A DNA stretch of 64,000 bases from assembly GCF_900115115.1 (NCBI RefSeq), contig NZ_FOVI01000002.1:62001-126000 (forward strand). Reading direction: 5' to 3'. The position numbers and the translations under genes were made by a program. The notes beneath the pieces are model-generated. The model ran no database searches. It saw nothing but the letters and a program-made list of their open reading frames with translations, and was not told the origin of the DNA. Numbering within the stretch: position 1 is the stretch's first letter; each line of letters begins with the position of its first letter. Positions 52,865 to 62,211 of the stretch are shown here, in pieces. This DNA is from Paenimyroides ummariense (lineage in GTDB: Bacteria; Bacteroidota; Bacteroidia; Flavobacteriales; Flavobacteriaceae).

Positions 52865-54763
52865 ATGTTTAGAAAAATACTTTTCTTTCTTCTTCTTGCT
52901 AATATAAGCATGTATGCACAGAAAGTACAACCCGATTATGAATGCTTCAATATCGACATTAGTGAAATTGATGTTGATACAAGATTCTTAAGAGACGAAG
53001 ACGATCCGGATTTTTATATTGTTTGTAAAAACAAGAAGATAGGAGTTACACCAAACTTTCAAACACAATACCTTCGTAGAACAGATGTTTATCAAGTAGA
53101 GCCTCTTGCATTTAATCCGTATCCTGCAGATCCTGCGGTAAACGGTGGTGTAGAAATTGAAGGGCCTAGATTTTGGGATGATTCACGTACACTATGCCCT
53201 ATAAAGTTACCCTTTAAATTTTGCTATTTTAACCAGACTTATGAATACATAGATGTTTGGAGTAACGGAGCTGTAAATTTTAGAGACAATTCTAATTGTT
53301 TACCAACTACAAGAATCTCCTACATGAATAGCACTTTTAGTGGTCCACTGCCAGGAGGTCTTTTAGTACCTGCTTATAGAAATTCTATTTTTGGTACTTA
53401 TCAACATACACATTGGGCTCAGGCAAATAAAACCGTTCATGGTAGTATAAATTACCATGTTGTTGGAACAGCACCATGCCGAAAATTTGTAATTAGTTTT
53501 TTCGAGTTAAATATAGCAGGGGTTACCCCGCTTCGTTGCCCAGCGCCACTTCCATACCAAACGCACCAGATTGTATTACACGAATTAACAAATGTAATTG
53601 ACGTTAATGTTTTTCAACACGATAACTGCCCGGCAGACGATGCTTGGGAATCTTTGGCTGTTATAGGAATTATAGATCAAGCAGGTACCGTTTCGTACTC
53701 TCCTCCAAACAGAAATTTAACTCCATTTAATGCAGTCAACGAATCATGGCGCTTTGCACCTGCAGGCGAGTGTATGTACGATACCCAATGGACAGTTACC
53801 GATATAGATGGAACTGTTGTACATACCGAATTAGATGACTGTGAAGGAGAATTGGATATAATTGTTGACGAGTATAAAGAGGTAACAGCTACATTAATAG
53901 TTAATACATGTGTAGATACTTATACAGAAAGTTATAAAATTAGATTAAGACCCGCAATAGAAATAGATCAGGTAGATTTACAGCCAATCGTATGTGATAA
54001 GAATCAAAACACCTACGATTTAAATTTATTAACAAGAGCCATTAAAGACGGTCAGTCTGCATCACAGGCAGAAATCAATAAATTGCGTTTCTATTATTAC
54101 GAAACAGAATTTGATGCCGATAATAAAGAGAATGAGATTAAAAATATCAGAGAATATCCAATAAAAGAAATAGAGAATCCGCTTTATATCCGAATAGAAT
54201 ATTCAGGATTAGAAGAATGTCCTGAGATTATAGAAGCGATGATTATCAAAGCACCTGTAGAAGTATTGCCAAAAACCGACGTATATATATGTACAGAGTA
54301 TAAACTTCCGGTACTAACCAACGATGAGTTCTACTTAAAAATGGAGCGTTTAGACGAAGATGCAAATTTTGTGGTAGAAACAATGACCAATGTCAACGAA
54401 AACCAAGTTATAACAAAACATGGTTATTATCGAGTGTATGTTAAGAAAACAAATAAATACGCTTGTGAAGATGTAAAAAGTTATTTGTTAATGGTAGAAA
54501 ACTGTAGCTATCCAAAAGGAATTACACCAAATGGCGATGGCGACAACGATTATTTAGATTTAACGTACAATAACGTACAAGAGTTAAAAGTATATAACCG
54601 TTACGGAAAACTTGTTTACGAACATGGTAAAGGATACAAGAGACAATGGATGGGTCAGGATTCAAGCGGAAAGATCTTACCATCAGGAACATATTTCTTA
54701 TATATTAAAACAAGAAATTACGAATACCAAGATTGGATTCAATTGATGTACGAAGTAAAATAA
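52865..54763 (+). CDS. T9SS type B surface protein, duplicate copy 1
   Basis: This is a 632-residue protein with a signal peptide ending YAQ. Residues 1-80 are almost identical to copy 2 (55390). Residues about 80-292 form a variable domain, with LPFKFCYFNQTYEYIDVWSNGAV, GSINYHVVGTAPCRKFVISF and HQIVLHELTNVIDVNVFQHDNC, the nidogen-like module common in flavobacterial type B proteins. Residues 293-632 are identical to copy 2 and end in a type B sorting domain (GITPNGDGDNDYLDL, LKVYNRYGKLVYEH, LPSGTYFLYI). It is likely exported by T9SS and held on the surface. Confidence 0.9.
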   Translation: MFRKILFFLLLANISMYAQKVQPDYECFNIDISEIDVDTRFLRDEDDPDFYIVCKNKKIGVTPNFQTQYLRRTDVYQVEPLAFNPYPADPAVNGGVEIEGPRFWDDSRTLCPIKLPFKFCYFNQTYEYIDVWSNGAVNFRDNSNCLPTTRISYMNSTFSGPLPGGLLVPAYRNSIFGTYQHTHWAQANKTVHGSINYHVVGTAPCRKFVISFFELNIAGVTPLRCPAPLPYQTHQIVLHELTNVIDVNVFQHDNCPADDAWESLAVIGIIDQAGTVSYSPPNRNLTPFNAVNESWRFAPAGECMYDTQWTVTDIDGTVVHTELDDCEGELDIIVDEYKEVTATLIVNTCVDTYTESYKIRLRPAIEIDQVDLQPIVCDKNQNTYDLNLLTRAIKDGQSASQAEINKLRFYYYETEFDADNKENEIKNIREYPIKEIENPLYIRIEYSGLEECPEIIEAMIIKAPVEVLPKTDVYICTEYKLPVLTNDEFYLKMERLDEDANFVVETMTNVNENQVITKHGYYRVYVKKTNKYACEDVKSYLLMVENCSYPKGITPNGDGDNDYLDLTYNNVQELKVYNRYGKLVYEHGKGYKRQWMGQDSSGKILPSGTYFLYIKTRNYEYQDWIQLMYEVK

Positions 54764-54779
54764 TCTTAATTTTAAAACT

Positions 54780-55202
54780 ATGAAAAATCTTATATATAGT
54801 ATTATTTTAATAGCCTCATCCAATATATATGCACAAAGCGGTATTGAAAGCGATGCGTTGTTTTTAAAATACGAGAAAGCGTATTTAGAAATGGGATCAT
54901 CCAATCTTGGACGAGATTATGAGCAAGCTAATCAAAACTTTTATTCAAATTTTACCGATCATAAAGAGCGAAACAAGTTTAGTAAGAGTAAAGACAAAGA
55001 AAAGTGGTTAAATAAGAATTATAAAAAAACGTCATTTGTTTCGTCAACAGAAGCTGTAAATTCTTATACCAGCATGGTAAATGCACAAGAAGCTATAGAT
55101 AAAATGAGTAACGATATTCAAGCGGTTAGAAACGAACTTTTAAAAAAGTACGATGTGAACTTAATTTGGACTACATTACAAAATAGAATCAAAGCTAAGT
55201 AG
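54780..55202 (+). CDS. Exported helical protein (140 aa), duplicate copy 1
   Basis: Signal peptide ending YAQ, then a charged, mainly helical protein (DALFLKYEKAYLEMGSSNLGRDYEQANQNFYSNF, EAIDKMSNDIQAVRNELLKKYDVN). It is identical in amino-acid sequence to the protein at 57305. It starts 17 bases after the type B gene, so it is probably cotranscribed and perhaps a partner of it. No family is recognised. Confidence 0.7.
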   Translation: MKNLIYSIILIASSNIYAQSGIESDALFLKYEKAYLEMGSSNLGRDYEQANQNFYSNFTDHKERNKFSKSKDKEKWLNKNYKKTSFVSSTEAVNSYTSMVNAQEAIDKMSNDIQAVRNELLKKYDVNLIWTTLQNRIKAK

Positions 55203-55220
55203 AATAAAAAACAGATAATC

Positions 55221-55252
55221 AAAAACCGCTTCATAATTGAAGCGGTTTTTTT
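55221..55252 (+). terminator. Terminator after duplicate unit 1
   Basis: AAAAACCGCTTC and GAAGCGGTTTTTTT form a stem with a six-base loop. It is not shared with unit 2, whose terminator has a different sequence. Confidence 0.85.
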
Positions 55253-55389
55253 ATATCTGAACTATATTTGTTTATATAATTTTAAATGACTCCAAATAAT
55301 TTACTACAAATATGGAATAATAAATCTAAATTTTGTTTTTATAAAGTATTTGTTTAAATTTAACGAATTGTTTGTAAAATTTATCCACT

Positions 55390-57288
55390 ATGTTTAAAAA
55401 AATACTTTTCTTTCTGCTTCTTGCAAATGTAAGCATGTATGCACAGAAAACACAACCCGATTATGAATGCTTCAATATTGACATTAGCGAAATTGATGTT
55501 GATACAAGATTCTTAAGAGATGAGGATGACCCGGATTTTTATATTGTTTGTAAAAATAAGAAGATAGGTGTTACACCAAATTTTCAAACACAATACCTTC
55601 GTCGAACAGATGTTTACCAAGTAGAGCCACTTGCACACAATCCGTATCCTACTGATCCAACTATAAATGGCGGTACGGAATTGTCACACCCTACTTGGGA
55701 TTTTTATGATTGTAGAACAGACTGCCCTATACAGTTACCTTTTAAATTTTGTTATTTTAATCAGGTATATGAACATATTTTTGTGTGGAGCAATGGTGCT
55801 GTAACATTTACTCCAAATGGTAATTGCTCTCCATCTACGTATCATTCATTTATGGATGAAGTTTTTACAGGTCCATTGCCAAACGGACTTGTTAATAATA
55901 ATTTTTTAAATTCAATTTTTGGATCTTACCAGCATACACATTTCAGTAAAGCAAATTATCCAACAGGTAGTGTTAACTATCAAGTTTATGGAACGGCTCC
56001 TTGTAGAAAATTCGTGATTAGCTTTCATAATATGCCAGCAGCAGGGCTTTTTCCAACTAACTGTCCCCCACCTGTGCCTCTTCAATCTCACCAAATTGTA
56101 TTACACGAATTAACCAATGTAATAGATGTAAATATTATTCAGCATGATAATTGTCCTTCAAATGATCCAATAGAATCTTCTGCAGTAATAGGTATCATAA
56201 ACATTACTAACACTCAAGGGTATTCCCCGCCAAATAGAAATGTAGGTTCATGGGCAGCCACCAATGAATCATGGCGCTTTGCACCTGCAGGCGAGTGTAT
56301 GTACGATACCCAATGGACAGTTACCGATATAGATGGAACTGTTGTACATACCGAATTAGATGACTGTGAAGGAGAATTGGATATAATTGTTGACGAGTAT
56401 AAAGAGGTAACAGCTACATTAATAGTTAATACATGTGTAGATACTTATACAGAAAGTTATAAAATTAGATTAAGACCCGCAATAGAAATAGATCAGGTAG
56501 ATTTACAGCCAATCGTATGTGATAAGAATCAAAACACCTACGATTTAAATTTATTAACAAGAGCCATTAAAGACGGTCAGTCTGCATCACAGGCAGAAAT
56601 CAATAAATTGCGTTTCTATTATTACGAAACAGAATTTGATGCCGATAATAAAGAGAATGAGATTAAAAATATCAGAGAATATCCAATAAAAGAAATAGAG
56701 AATCCGCTTTATATCCGAATAGAATATTCAGGATTAGAAGAATGTCCTGAGATTATAGAAGCGATGATTATCAAAGCACCTGTAGAAGTATTGCCAAAAA
56801 CCGACGTATATATATGTACAGAGTATAAACTTCCGGTACTAACCAACGATGAGTTCTACTTAAAAATGGAGCGTTTAGACGAAGATGCAAATTTTGTGGT
56901 AGAAACAATGACCAATGTCAACGAAAACCAAGTTATAACAAAACATGGTTATTATCGAGTGTATGTTAAGAAAACAAATAAATACGCTTGTGAAGATGTA
57001 AAAAGTTATTTGTTAATGGTAGAAAACTGTAGCTATCCAAAAGGAATTACACCAAATGGCGATGGCGACAACGATTATTTAGATTTAACGTACAATAACG
57101 TACAAGAGTTAAAAGTATATAACCGTTACGGAAAACTTGTTTACGAACATGGTAAAGGATACAAGAGACAATGGATGGGTCAGGATTCAAGCGGAAAGAT
57201 CTTACCATCAGGAACATATTTCTTATATATTAAAACAAGAAATTACGAATACCAAGATTGGATTCAATTGATGTACGAAGTAAAATAA
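55390..57288 (+). CDS. T9SS type B surface protein, duplicate copy 2
   Basis: 632 residues, the same length as copy 1. The signal peptide and first 80 residues differ from copy 1 at only a few positions (K3, V14, T21 among them). The domain of residues about 80-292 is clearly different (DVWSNGAVNFRDNSN in copy 1, FVWSNGAVTFTPNGN here) but keeps the Cys pattern. Residues 293-632, including the type B sorting domain, are identical. It is separated from unit 1 by a terminator and so is probably transcribed from its own promoter. Confidence 0.9.
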   Translation: MFKKILFFLLLANVSMYAQKTQPDYECFNIDISEIDVDTRFLRDEDDPDFYIVCKNKKIGVTPNFQTQYLRRTDVYQVEPLAHNPYPTDPTINGGTELSHPTWDFYDCRTDCPIQLPFKFCYFNQVYEHIFVWSNGAVTFTPNGNCSPSTYHSFMDEVFTGPLPNGLVNNNFLNSIFGSYQHTHFSKANYPTGSVNYQVYGTAPCRKFVISFHNMPAAGLFPTNCPPPVPLQSHQIVLHELTNVIDVNIIQHDNCPSNDPIESSAVIGIINITNTQGYSPPNRNVGSWAATNESWRFAPAGECMYDTQWTVTDIDGTVVHTELDDCEGELDIIVDEYKEVTATLIVNTCVDTYTESYKIRLRPAIEIDQVDLQPIVCDKNQNTYDLNLLTRAIKDGQSASQAEINKLRFYYYETEFDADNKENEIKNIREYPIKEIENPLYIRIEYSGLEECPEIIEAMIIKAPVEVLPKTDVYICTEYKLPVLTNDEFYLKMERLDEDANFVVETMTNVNENQVITKHGYYRVYVKKTNKYACEDVKSYLLMVENCSYPKGITPNGDGDNDYLDLTYNNVQELKVYNRYGKLVYEHGKGYKRQWMGQDSSGKILPSGTYFLYIKTRNYEYQDWIQLMYEVK

Positions 57289-57304
57289 TCTTAATTTTAA
57301 AACT

Positions 57305-57727
57305 ATGAAAAATCTTATATATAGTATTATTTTAATAGCCTCATCCAATATATACGCACAAAGCGGTATTGAAAGCGATGCGTTGTTTTTAAAATACGAG
57401 AAAGCGTATTTAGAAATGGGATCATCCAATCTTGGACGAGATTATGAGCAAGCTAATCAAAACTTTTATTCAAATTTTACCGATCATAAAGAGCGAAACA
57501 AGTTTAGTAAGAGTAAAGACAAAGAAAAGTGGTTAAATAAGAATTATAAAAAAACGTCATTTGTTTCGTCAACAGAAGCTGTAAATTCTTATACCAGCAT
57601 GGTAAATGCACAAGAAGCTATAGATAAAATGAGTAACGATATTCAAGCGGTTAGAAACGAACTTTTAAAAAAGTACGATGTGAACTTAATTTGGACTACA
57701 TTACAAAATAGAATAAAAGCTAAATAG
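57305..57727 (+). CDS. Exported helical protein (140 aa), duplicate copy 2
   Basis: Identical in amino-acid sequence to the protein at 54780; the DNA differs at one Tyr codon (TAC for TAT) and at two places near the stop. Signal peptide ending YAQ and helical charged body of unknown function. The strict conservation together with the type B C-terminus suggests that the two products function together or that the segment was copied very recently. Confidence 0.7.
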   Translation: MKNLIYSIILIASSNIYAQSGIESDALFLKYEKAYLEMGSSNLGRDYEQANQNFYSNFTDHKERNKFSKSKDKEKWLNKNYKKTSFVSSTEAVNSYTSMVNAQEAIDKMSNDIQAVRNELLKKYDVNLIWTTLQNRIKAK

Positions 57728-57730
57728 AAT

Positions 57731-57762
57731 AAAAGGGAGGAACTTAGGTTCCTCCCTTTTTT
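57731..57762. terminator. Bidirectional terminator before hflX
   Basis: AAAAGGGAGGAAC and GTTCCTCCCTTTT form a 13-base-pair stem with a four-base loop, between convergent genes. Confidence 0.9.
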
Positions 57763-58990
57763 ATTGTTCTTCTGTTGCGTCGTTTTCTGTGTATTCCGGA
57801 TAAAGGAAGTTGTTGTAAGGAAAACGGGTAATATGAATTTGTCTAACGGCTTCGTAAACCTTGTGGCGTAATTCTTCGAAATTGTCTTTCTCTGTTGCAG
57901 ATATAAATACGGCATTGTTTTCGCCCACTTTGCTCATCCACGTGTTTTTCCATTCATTTATAGAATAGTGTTTAGAGGTACGTTCAATCATTAAATCTTC
58001 CTCATCAAATTCGTCGGCTTTGTAAGCATCAATCTTATTGAAGATCATAATAGTTGGTTTGTCATCGCTTTTAATATCTTTTAAAATTTGATTGACCGAT
58101 TCAATATGATCTTCAAATTCAGGATGCGAAATATCAACTACATGTAGCAATAAATCTGCTTCGCGTACTTCATCTAAAGTCGATTTAAAAGATTCAACCA
58201 GCTGTGTAGGCAGTTTTCTAATAAATCCAACCGTATCAGAAAGTAGGAAAGGCAAGTTCTTAATAACCACTTTACGAACGGTAGTGTCCAAAGTAGCAAA
58301 CAATTTGTTTTCTACAAAAACCTCACTTTTACCCAAAGCATTCATTAAAGTTGATTTTCCAACATTGGTGTATCCAACCAAAGCAACGCGAACCATAGCA
58401 CCACGGTTACTGCGCTGAACAGCCATTTGGCGGTCAATAGTACGTATTTTTTCTTTCAGCAGGGCAATACGGTCGCGAACAATACGGCGGTCGGTTTCAA
58501 TCTCGGTTTCACCCGGACCACGCATACCAATACCACCACGCTGGCGTTCTAAGTGTGTCCACATTCCGGTTAAACGTGGAAGTAAATACTGAAATTGTGC
58601 CAATTCAACCTGTGTTCTTGCGTAGGAAGTTTGTGCACGCTGTGCGAAAATATCTAAAATTAAGTTGGTGCGGTCTAAAACTTTGCAATCTAATTGGCGT
58701 GATAGATTTTTCTGTTGTGCCGGTGACAATTCATCGTCAAAAATCAACGTGTCAATCTTATGTTCTTTAATATAAAGTTCAATTTCTTCTAACTTACCGG
58801 TACCTACAAAAGTTTTAGGATTTGGTTTATCCATTTTCTGTGTAAACCTTTTTACCACTTCACCCCCTGCAGTTTGGGTTAGAAACTCTAACTCATCTAA
58901 ATACTCCTGCAATTTTTCTTCTGATTGGTTTTGGGTAACAATACCAACCAATACCGCTTTTTCGTAATTTATTTCTTCTTTTTCTAGCAT
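57761..58990 (-). CDS. hflX: GTPase HflX
   Basis: This is a 409-residue protein. The HflX N-terminal domain (about 10-190: TFVGTGKLEEIELYI, DTLIFDDELSPAQQKNLSRQL, GPGETEIETDRRIVRDRI) is followed by a G domain with G1 GYTNVGKST, G3 DTVGFIRKLP and G4 NKID. HflX binds 50S subunits and splits stalled ribosomes, especially after heat shock. The length is usual. A TAAATTTG -7 box lies upstream. Confidence 0.95.
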   Translation of the reverse strand: MLEKEEINYEKAVLVGIVTQNQSEEKLQEYLDELEFLTQTAGGEVVKRFTQKMDKPNPKTFVGTGKLEEIELYIKEHKIDTLIFDDELSPAQQKNLSRQLDCKVLDRTNLILDIFAQRAQTSYARTQVELAQFQYLLPRLTGMWTHLERQRGGIGMRGPGETEIETDRRIVRDRIALLKEKIRTIDRQMAVQRSNRGAMVRVALVGYTNVGKSTLMNALGKSEVFVENKLFATLDTTVRKVVIKNLPFLLSDTVGFIRKLPTQLVESFKSTLDEVREADLLLHVVDISHPEFEDHIESVNQILKDIKSDDKPTIMIFNKIDAYKADEFDEEDLMIERTSKHYSINEWKNTWMSKVGENNAVFISATEKDNFEELRHKVYEAVRQIHITRFPYNNFLYPEYTENDATEEQ

Positions 58991-59023
58991 ATTTTTTTTG
59001 TATAAGTTATATTAGGTTTACTG

Positions 59024-59031
59024 CAAATTTA
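59024..59031 (-). promoter_or_regulatory. -7 promoter element of hflX
   Basis: On the minus strand TAAATTTG, matching TAnnTTTG, about 34 bases before the hflX ATG. Confidence 0.45.
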
Positions 59032-59204
59032 TCAAATTAGGTCGTAATAGCTTGCTGTTAGTTAGCCCGATAGTTGTTTTTTTTTTAAATATTGAAAAAA
59101 ATCTTGATTATATTAAATTAATATTGTTATTTTAGTAATTTCTTAACAGAGGGTGTTTTGAAAGAAATAAGTAAGCATGTTTTATGTTGAAAAAAATTAA
59201 AAAT

Positions 59205-59212
59205 TATCTTTG
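59205..59212 (+). promoter_or_regulatory. -7 promoter element of the second SprF/PorE pair
   Basis: TATCTTTG, 27 bases before ATG 59240. A TTG at 59187-59189 is 15 bases upstream, slightly closer than the consensus spacing. Confidence 0.5.
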
Positions 59213-59239
59213 TAACATTGAAATATAAATTTGTCCTTT

Positions 59240-60166
59240 ATGAAAATAAATAAAAGTATTGTTGCGGTAGTTTGTATTGTACTGGGAAGTTTAAAGGGAT
59301 TTGCTCAGCAAGATCCTCATTACACGCAGTATATGTACAATCAAAGTATCTTAAACCCGGCTTATGCTGGTATCAATGATTATATGTCTACAGGTATATT
59401 GTATAGATCACAATGGCTGGGTGTAGAAGGTGCTCCACAAACAGCAACAGCATTTTTGCATACGCCTGTAGCTAAAAACGTAGGAGTTGGATTGTCTTTT
59501 ATGAACGATAATATAGGTCCTGTTACCGAAAATTCTGTTAATGTAGATGTTTCTTATACTATTCGTTTAGGGCAAGGACACAGTTTAGCATTGGGTGTGA
59601 AAGGTGGTGTTACTATGCAGGAAATAGGTCTTTTTAGTAAAATTAATTATACTTTACCAAATCAAGGAGATATTGTTTTTGCAGAAGATAGTAGTGAAAC
59701 ATTGTTTAATGCGGGTGTTGGTGCATTTTATTTTACCAATAGATATTACGCAGGTTTCAGTGTTACCAATTTGCTAAATAACACTTATATTGATAAGGGA
59801 AACAGAAAATTCGGATCAGATGTAGCTCACATGTTTTTAACCGGAGGTTATGTATTTGATATTAATAAAGAATGGAAGTTTAAACCATCAACCATGTTAA
59901 AAATGGCGGTTGAATCTCCTGTTTCGGTGGATCTTTCTGCAAATGCATTATACAATGAAAAGTTAGAATTTGGTGTAACTTACCGTTTGCAAGATTCGTT
60001 CGGAGCTATGGTTAATTACAGAATTACTCCTAAATTAAGAGTTGGATATGCTTATGATTATATTACGTCTGACTTAAATTATAACACAAGCGGATCTCAT
60101 GAAATAATTCTTTTATTTGATATTTTCTACAAGAAAAAAGTATCAAGTTCACCACGTTTCTTCTAA
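59240..60166 (+). CDS. PorP/SprF family outer-membrane protein, second copy
   Basis: This is a 308-residue protein from ATG 59240; a TTG nine bases earlier is a weaker start. Signal peptide ending FAQ, then QQDPHYTQYMYNQSILNPAYAG, and a beta-barrel-like strand pattern ending HEIILLFDIF. It is clearly homologous to the protein at 17067 but not a recent duplicate. It lies 22 bases before a PorE-like gene. Its likely partners are the two type B proteins about 2-6 kb upstream, although hflX separates them. Confidence 0.92.
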   Translation: MKINKSIVAVVCIVLGSLKGFAQQDPHYTQYMYNQSILNPAYAGINDYMSTGILYRSQWLGVEGAPQTATAFLHTPVAKNVGVGLSFMNDNIGPVTENSVNVDVSYTIRLGQGHSLALGVKGGVTMQEIGLFSKINYTLPNQGDIVFAEDSSETLFNAGVGAFYFTNRYYAGFSVTNLLNNTYIDKGNRKFGSDVAHMFLTGGYVFDINKEWKFKPSTMLKMAVESPVSVDLSANALYNEKLEFGVTYRLQDSFGAMVNYRITPKLRVGYAYDYITSDLNYNTSGSHEIILLFDIFYKKKVSSSPRFF

Positions 60167-60188
60167 CATTATCTGCTAAATAGTAATT

Positions 60189-62099
60189 ATGAAAAAAATA
60201 TACTTATCTCTATTATTAATAGGTTCCTTATATACAGCGCAAGCACAAAATACGGCTTTCATTCACAATTCGGAAGAACGCTTAAAACATGCCGACAATT
60301 TGTTTAAAAGATATGAATTTGTTGAAGCAGCAGAGCATTATAAAAAATTGGTGCGTGGTGAAAAAACCGACAGTTACGTTGTTTTGCAGTTAGCAGAAAC
60401 TTATTATAATTTATTCAATACAGTAGAATCTGCAAAGTGGTATGCTAAGGCAATTGAATTAAATCCAAATCAAGACGCAGAAGTGTACTACAAATACGCA
60501 CAAATGTTGAAGGCAAGTGGGCGTTACGATACTTCTAATAAAATCATGAAGAAATTTGCCGATTTAAAACCGGAAGATTCTCGTGCAATTGATTATTTGC
60601 AAAATCCTGATTATATCCCGGCATTAAGAAGCCAAGAAGCTTTGTTTACTTTTGAAGACAGTAGAATGAACCATTCGCAGTTTTCTGATTTTGGTGGAAT
60701 TTTAACTGCAGATAATACTCTTTATTTTGCTTCTGCACGTGATGAATCTAAAAAGAAATATGGTTGGAACAATCAGCCTTTCTTAAATGTTTATGCAGCA
60801 ACGTATGTGTCTGATGAAGAAAAATTTAAAGACATTAAACCAGTTGATGAATTAAATACAAAACATCACGATGGACCTACAACTGTAACAGCTGATGGTC
60901 AAACAATGTTTTTTGCTACAGAAAGTTTCCGTGGCGGGAAATATGAAAAGGATAAGAAAAACCGTCTAAAGAAAGGTAAAGTAAGTGTTTACCGTGCAAA
61001 GTATAACGGAAAAAGATGGACAGATATTGAGCCTGTTCCATTCAACTCACCAAATTACATGGTAAGTAACCCGGCGGTATCACCAGATGGTAAAACATTA
61101 TATTTTGCTTCTGATATGCCAGGAACGGTTGGTGATATGGATATTTGGAAGGTAGCTTTAAACGAAGATGGTACATACGGAACTCCTGAAAACATGGGAA
61201 CAATCGTAAATACCGAAGGTCGTGAATCTTTCCCTTTTATTTCAGAGGATGATAAATTGATTTTTGCTTCAAACGCACATAAAGGTTTTGGTGGATTGGA
61301 TTTATATATGTTCGATTTAACTGATCCTAATGCAAAAGTTCGCAATATCGGTGATCCTATCAATACCGCAAAAGATGATTTCCACTTATCATATTATCCA
61401 GAGAAAGGAATCGGATTTTTATCAACGAACCGTGTAGGTCGTGACGATATCTATAAAGTTCGTCCGGTTTGTGTTACAGAAATGGTGATTACGGTTAAAG
61501 ATCAAAAAACAGGCGCTATTTTAAAAGATGCGCAGGTTGCAATTTTAGATTACGATAAAAACGTAATTGAAACTCGTTTTACTGATGCTTACGGAATTGT
61601 ACGTTATGATACCGACTGTAACAAGGTTTTTGCTTTACAGGTAAGTTCAGAAGGATACGAAAGCAAAGATGTTGAGTTACAGAAATGGGGTAATGGTAAA
61701 TATCCTATCGATGTGGAGTTACGCCCAATTGAAATGTTGATTAAGGATACTAAAATAATCTTAGGCGATATTTACTTTGAATTTGATAAATCGAACATCA
61801 CTCAGCAAGGTGCGTTTGAATTGAATAAATTAGTTCAAATCATGCAACGTAACCCTGGTATGAAAGTTAAAATAGAATCACATACCGATAATAGAGGTAG
61901 TGATACATACAACTTAAAATTATCAGACGAACGTGCACGTTCAACAATGCAATATGTGATCTCTAAAGGAATCAATGGCTCTCGTTTAGAAGCTCGTGGT
62001 TATGGAGAAAGCGCACCGAAAGTCGATTGTGGTGAAAATTGTACTGAAGAGCAGCACGCAATTAATCGTCGTTCGGAATTCATTATTACACAAAAATAA
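60189..62099 (+). CDS. PorE-like OmpA family protein, second copy
   Basis: This is a 636-residue protein with a signal peptide ending QAQ, TPR-like helices (about 28-130), PD40 propeller repeats (about 165-420: TLYFASARDESKKKYGW, GKTLYFASDMPGTVGDMDIW, KLIFASNAHKGFGGLDLYMF), a regulatory-like beta domain (about 425-515) and an OmpA domain (about 525-636: GDIYFEFDKSNITQQG, SHTDNRGSDTYNLKLSDERA, INRRSEF). It has the same architecture as the protein at 17999. It would tie SprF and its substrate to peptidoglycan. Confidence 0.92.
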   Translation: MKKIYLSLLLIGSLYTAQAQNTAFIHNSEERLKHADNLFKRYEFVEAAEHYKKLVRGEKTDSYVVLQLAETYYNLFNTVESAKWYAKAIELNPNQDAEVYYKYAQMLKASGRYDTSNKIMKKFADLKPEDSRAIDYLQNPDYIPALRSQEALFTFEDSRMNHSQFSDFGGILTADNTLYFASARDESKKKYGWNNQPFLNVYAATYVSDEEKFKDIKPVDELNTKHHDGPTTVTADGQTMFFATESFRGGKYEKDKKNRLKKGKVSVYRAKYNGKRWTDIEPVPFNSPNYMVSNPAVSPDGKTLYFASDMPGTVGDMDIWKVALNEDGTYGTPENMGTIVNTEGRESFPFISEDDKLIFASNAHKGFGGLDLYMFDLTDPNAKVRNIGDPINTAKDDFHLSYYPEKGIGFLSTNRVGRDDIYKVRPVCVTEMVITVKDQKTGAILKDAQVAILDYDKNVIETRFTDAYGIVRYDTDCNKVFALQVSSEGYESKDVELQKWGNGKYPIDVELRPIEMLIKDTKIILGDIYFEFDKSNITQQGAFELNKLVQIMQRNPGMKVKIESHTDNRGSDTYNLKLSDERARSTMQYVISKGINGSRLEARGYGESAPKVDCGENCTEEQHAINRRSEFIITQK

Positions 62100-62118
62100 T
62101 TTTACAGATTATATAGTT

Positions 62119-62148
62119 AAAAAGGCCTCATTTTTTGAGGTCTTTTTC
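62119..62148 (+). terminator. Terminator after second PorE-like gene
   Basis: AAAAGGCCTCA and TGAGGTCTTTTT form an imperfect stem (one G-T pair), with a T-run. Confidence 0.75.
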
Positions 62149-62211
62149 TTTATTTAAAGTTTTGGCACAGTACTTGATATTTTGTATATATAAAACAAAA
62201 AATAATAAAAA

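Larger units (their letters stand above)
52806..57727 (+). repeat. Tandem duplication of type B gene plus 140-residue gene
   Basis: Two units offset by 2525 bases: 52865-55202 and 55390-57727. From 53741 (copy 2: 56266) to about 55189 I saw only one difference (T at 54830, C at 57355). The first 230 bases of the genes are similar with silent changes, and the upstream stretches share AAAGTATTTGT. The middle of the type B gene differs strongly but keeps the same length. Confidence 0.9.

Noticed and set aside
52806..57727. Tandem copies as an assembly artefact
   Set aside because: The central domain, upstream regions and terminators of the two units differ, so both copies exist as distinct sequence; only the uniform 3' part needs long-read confirmation.
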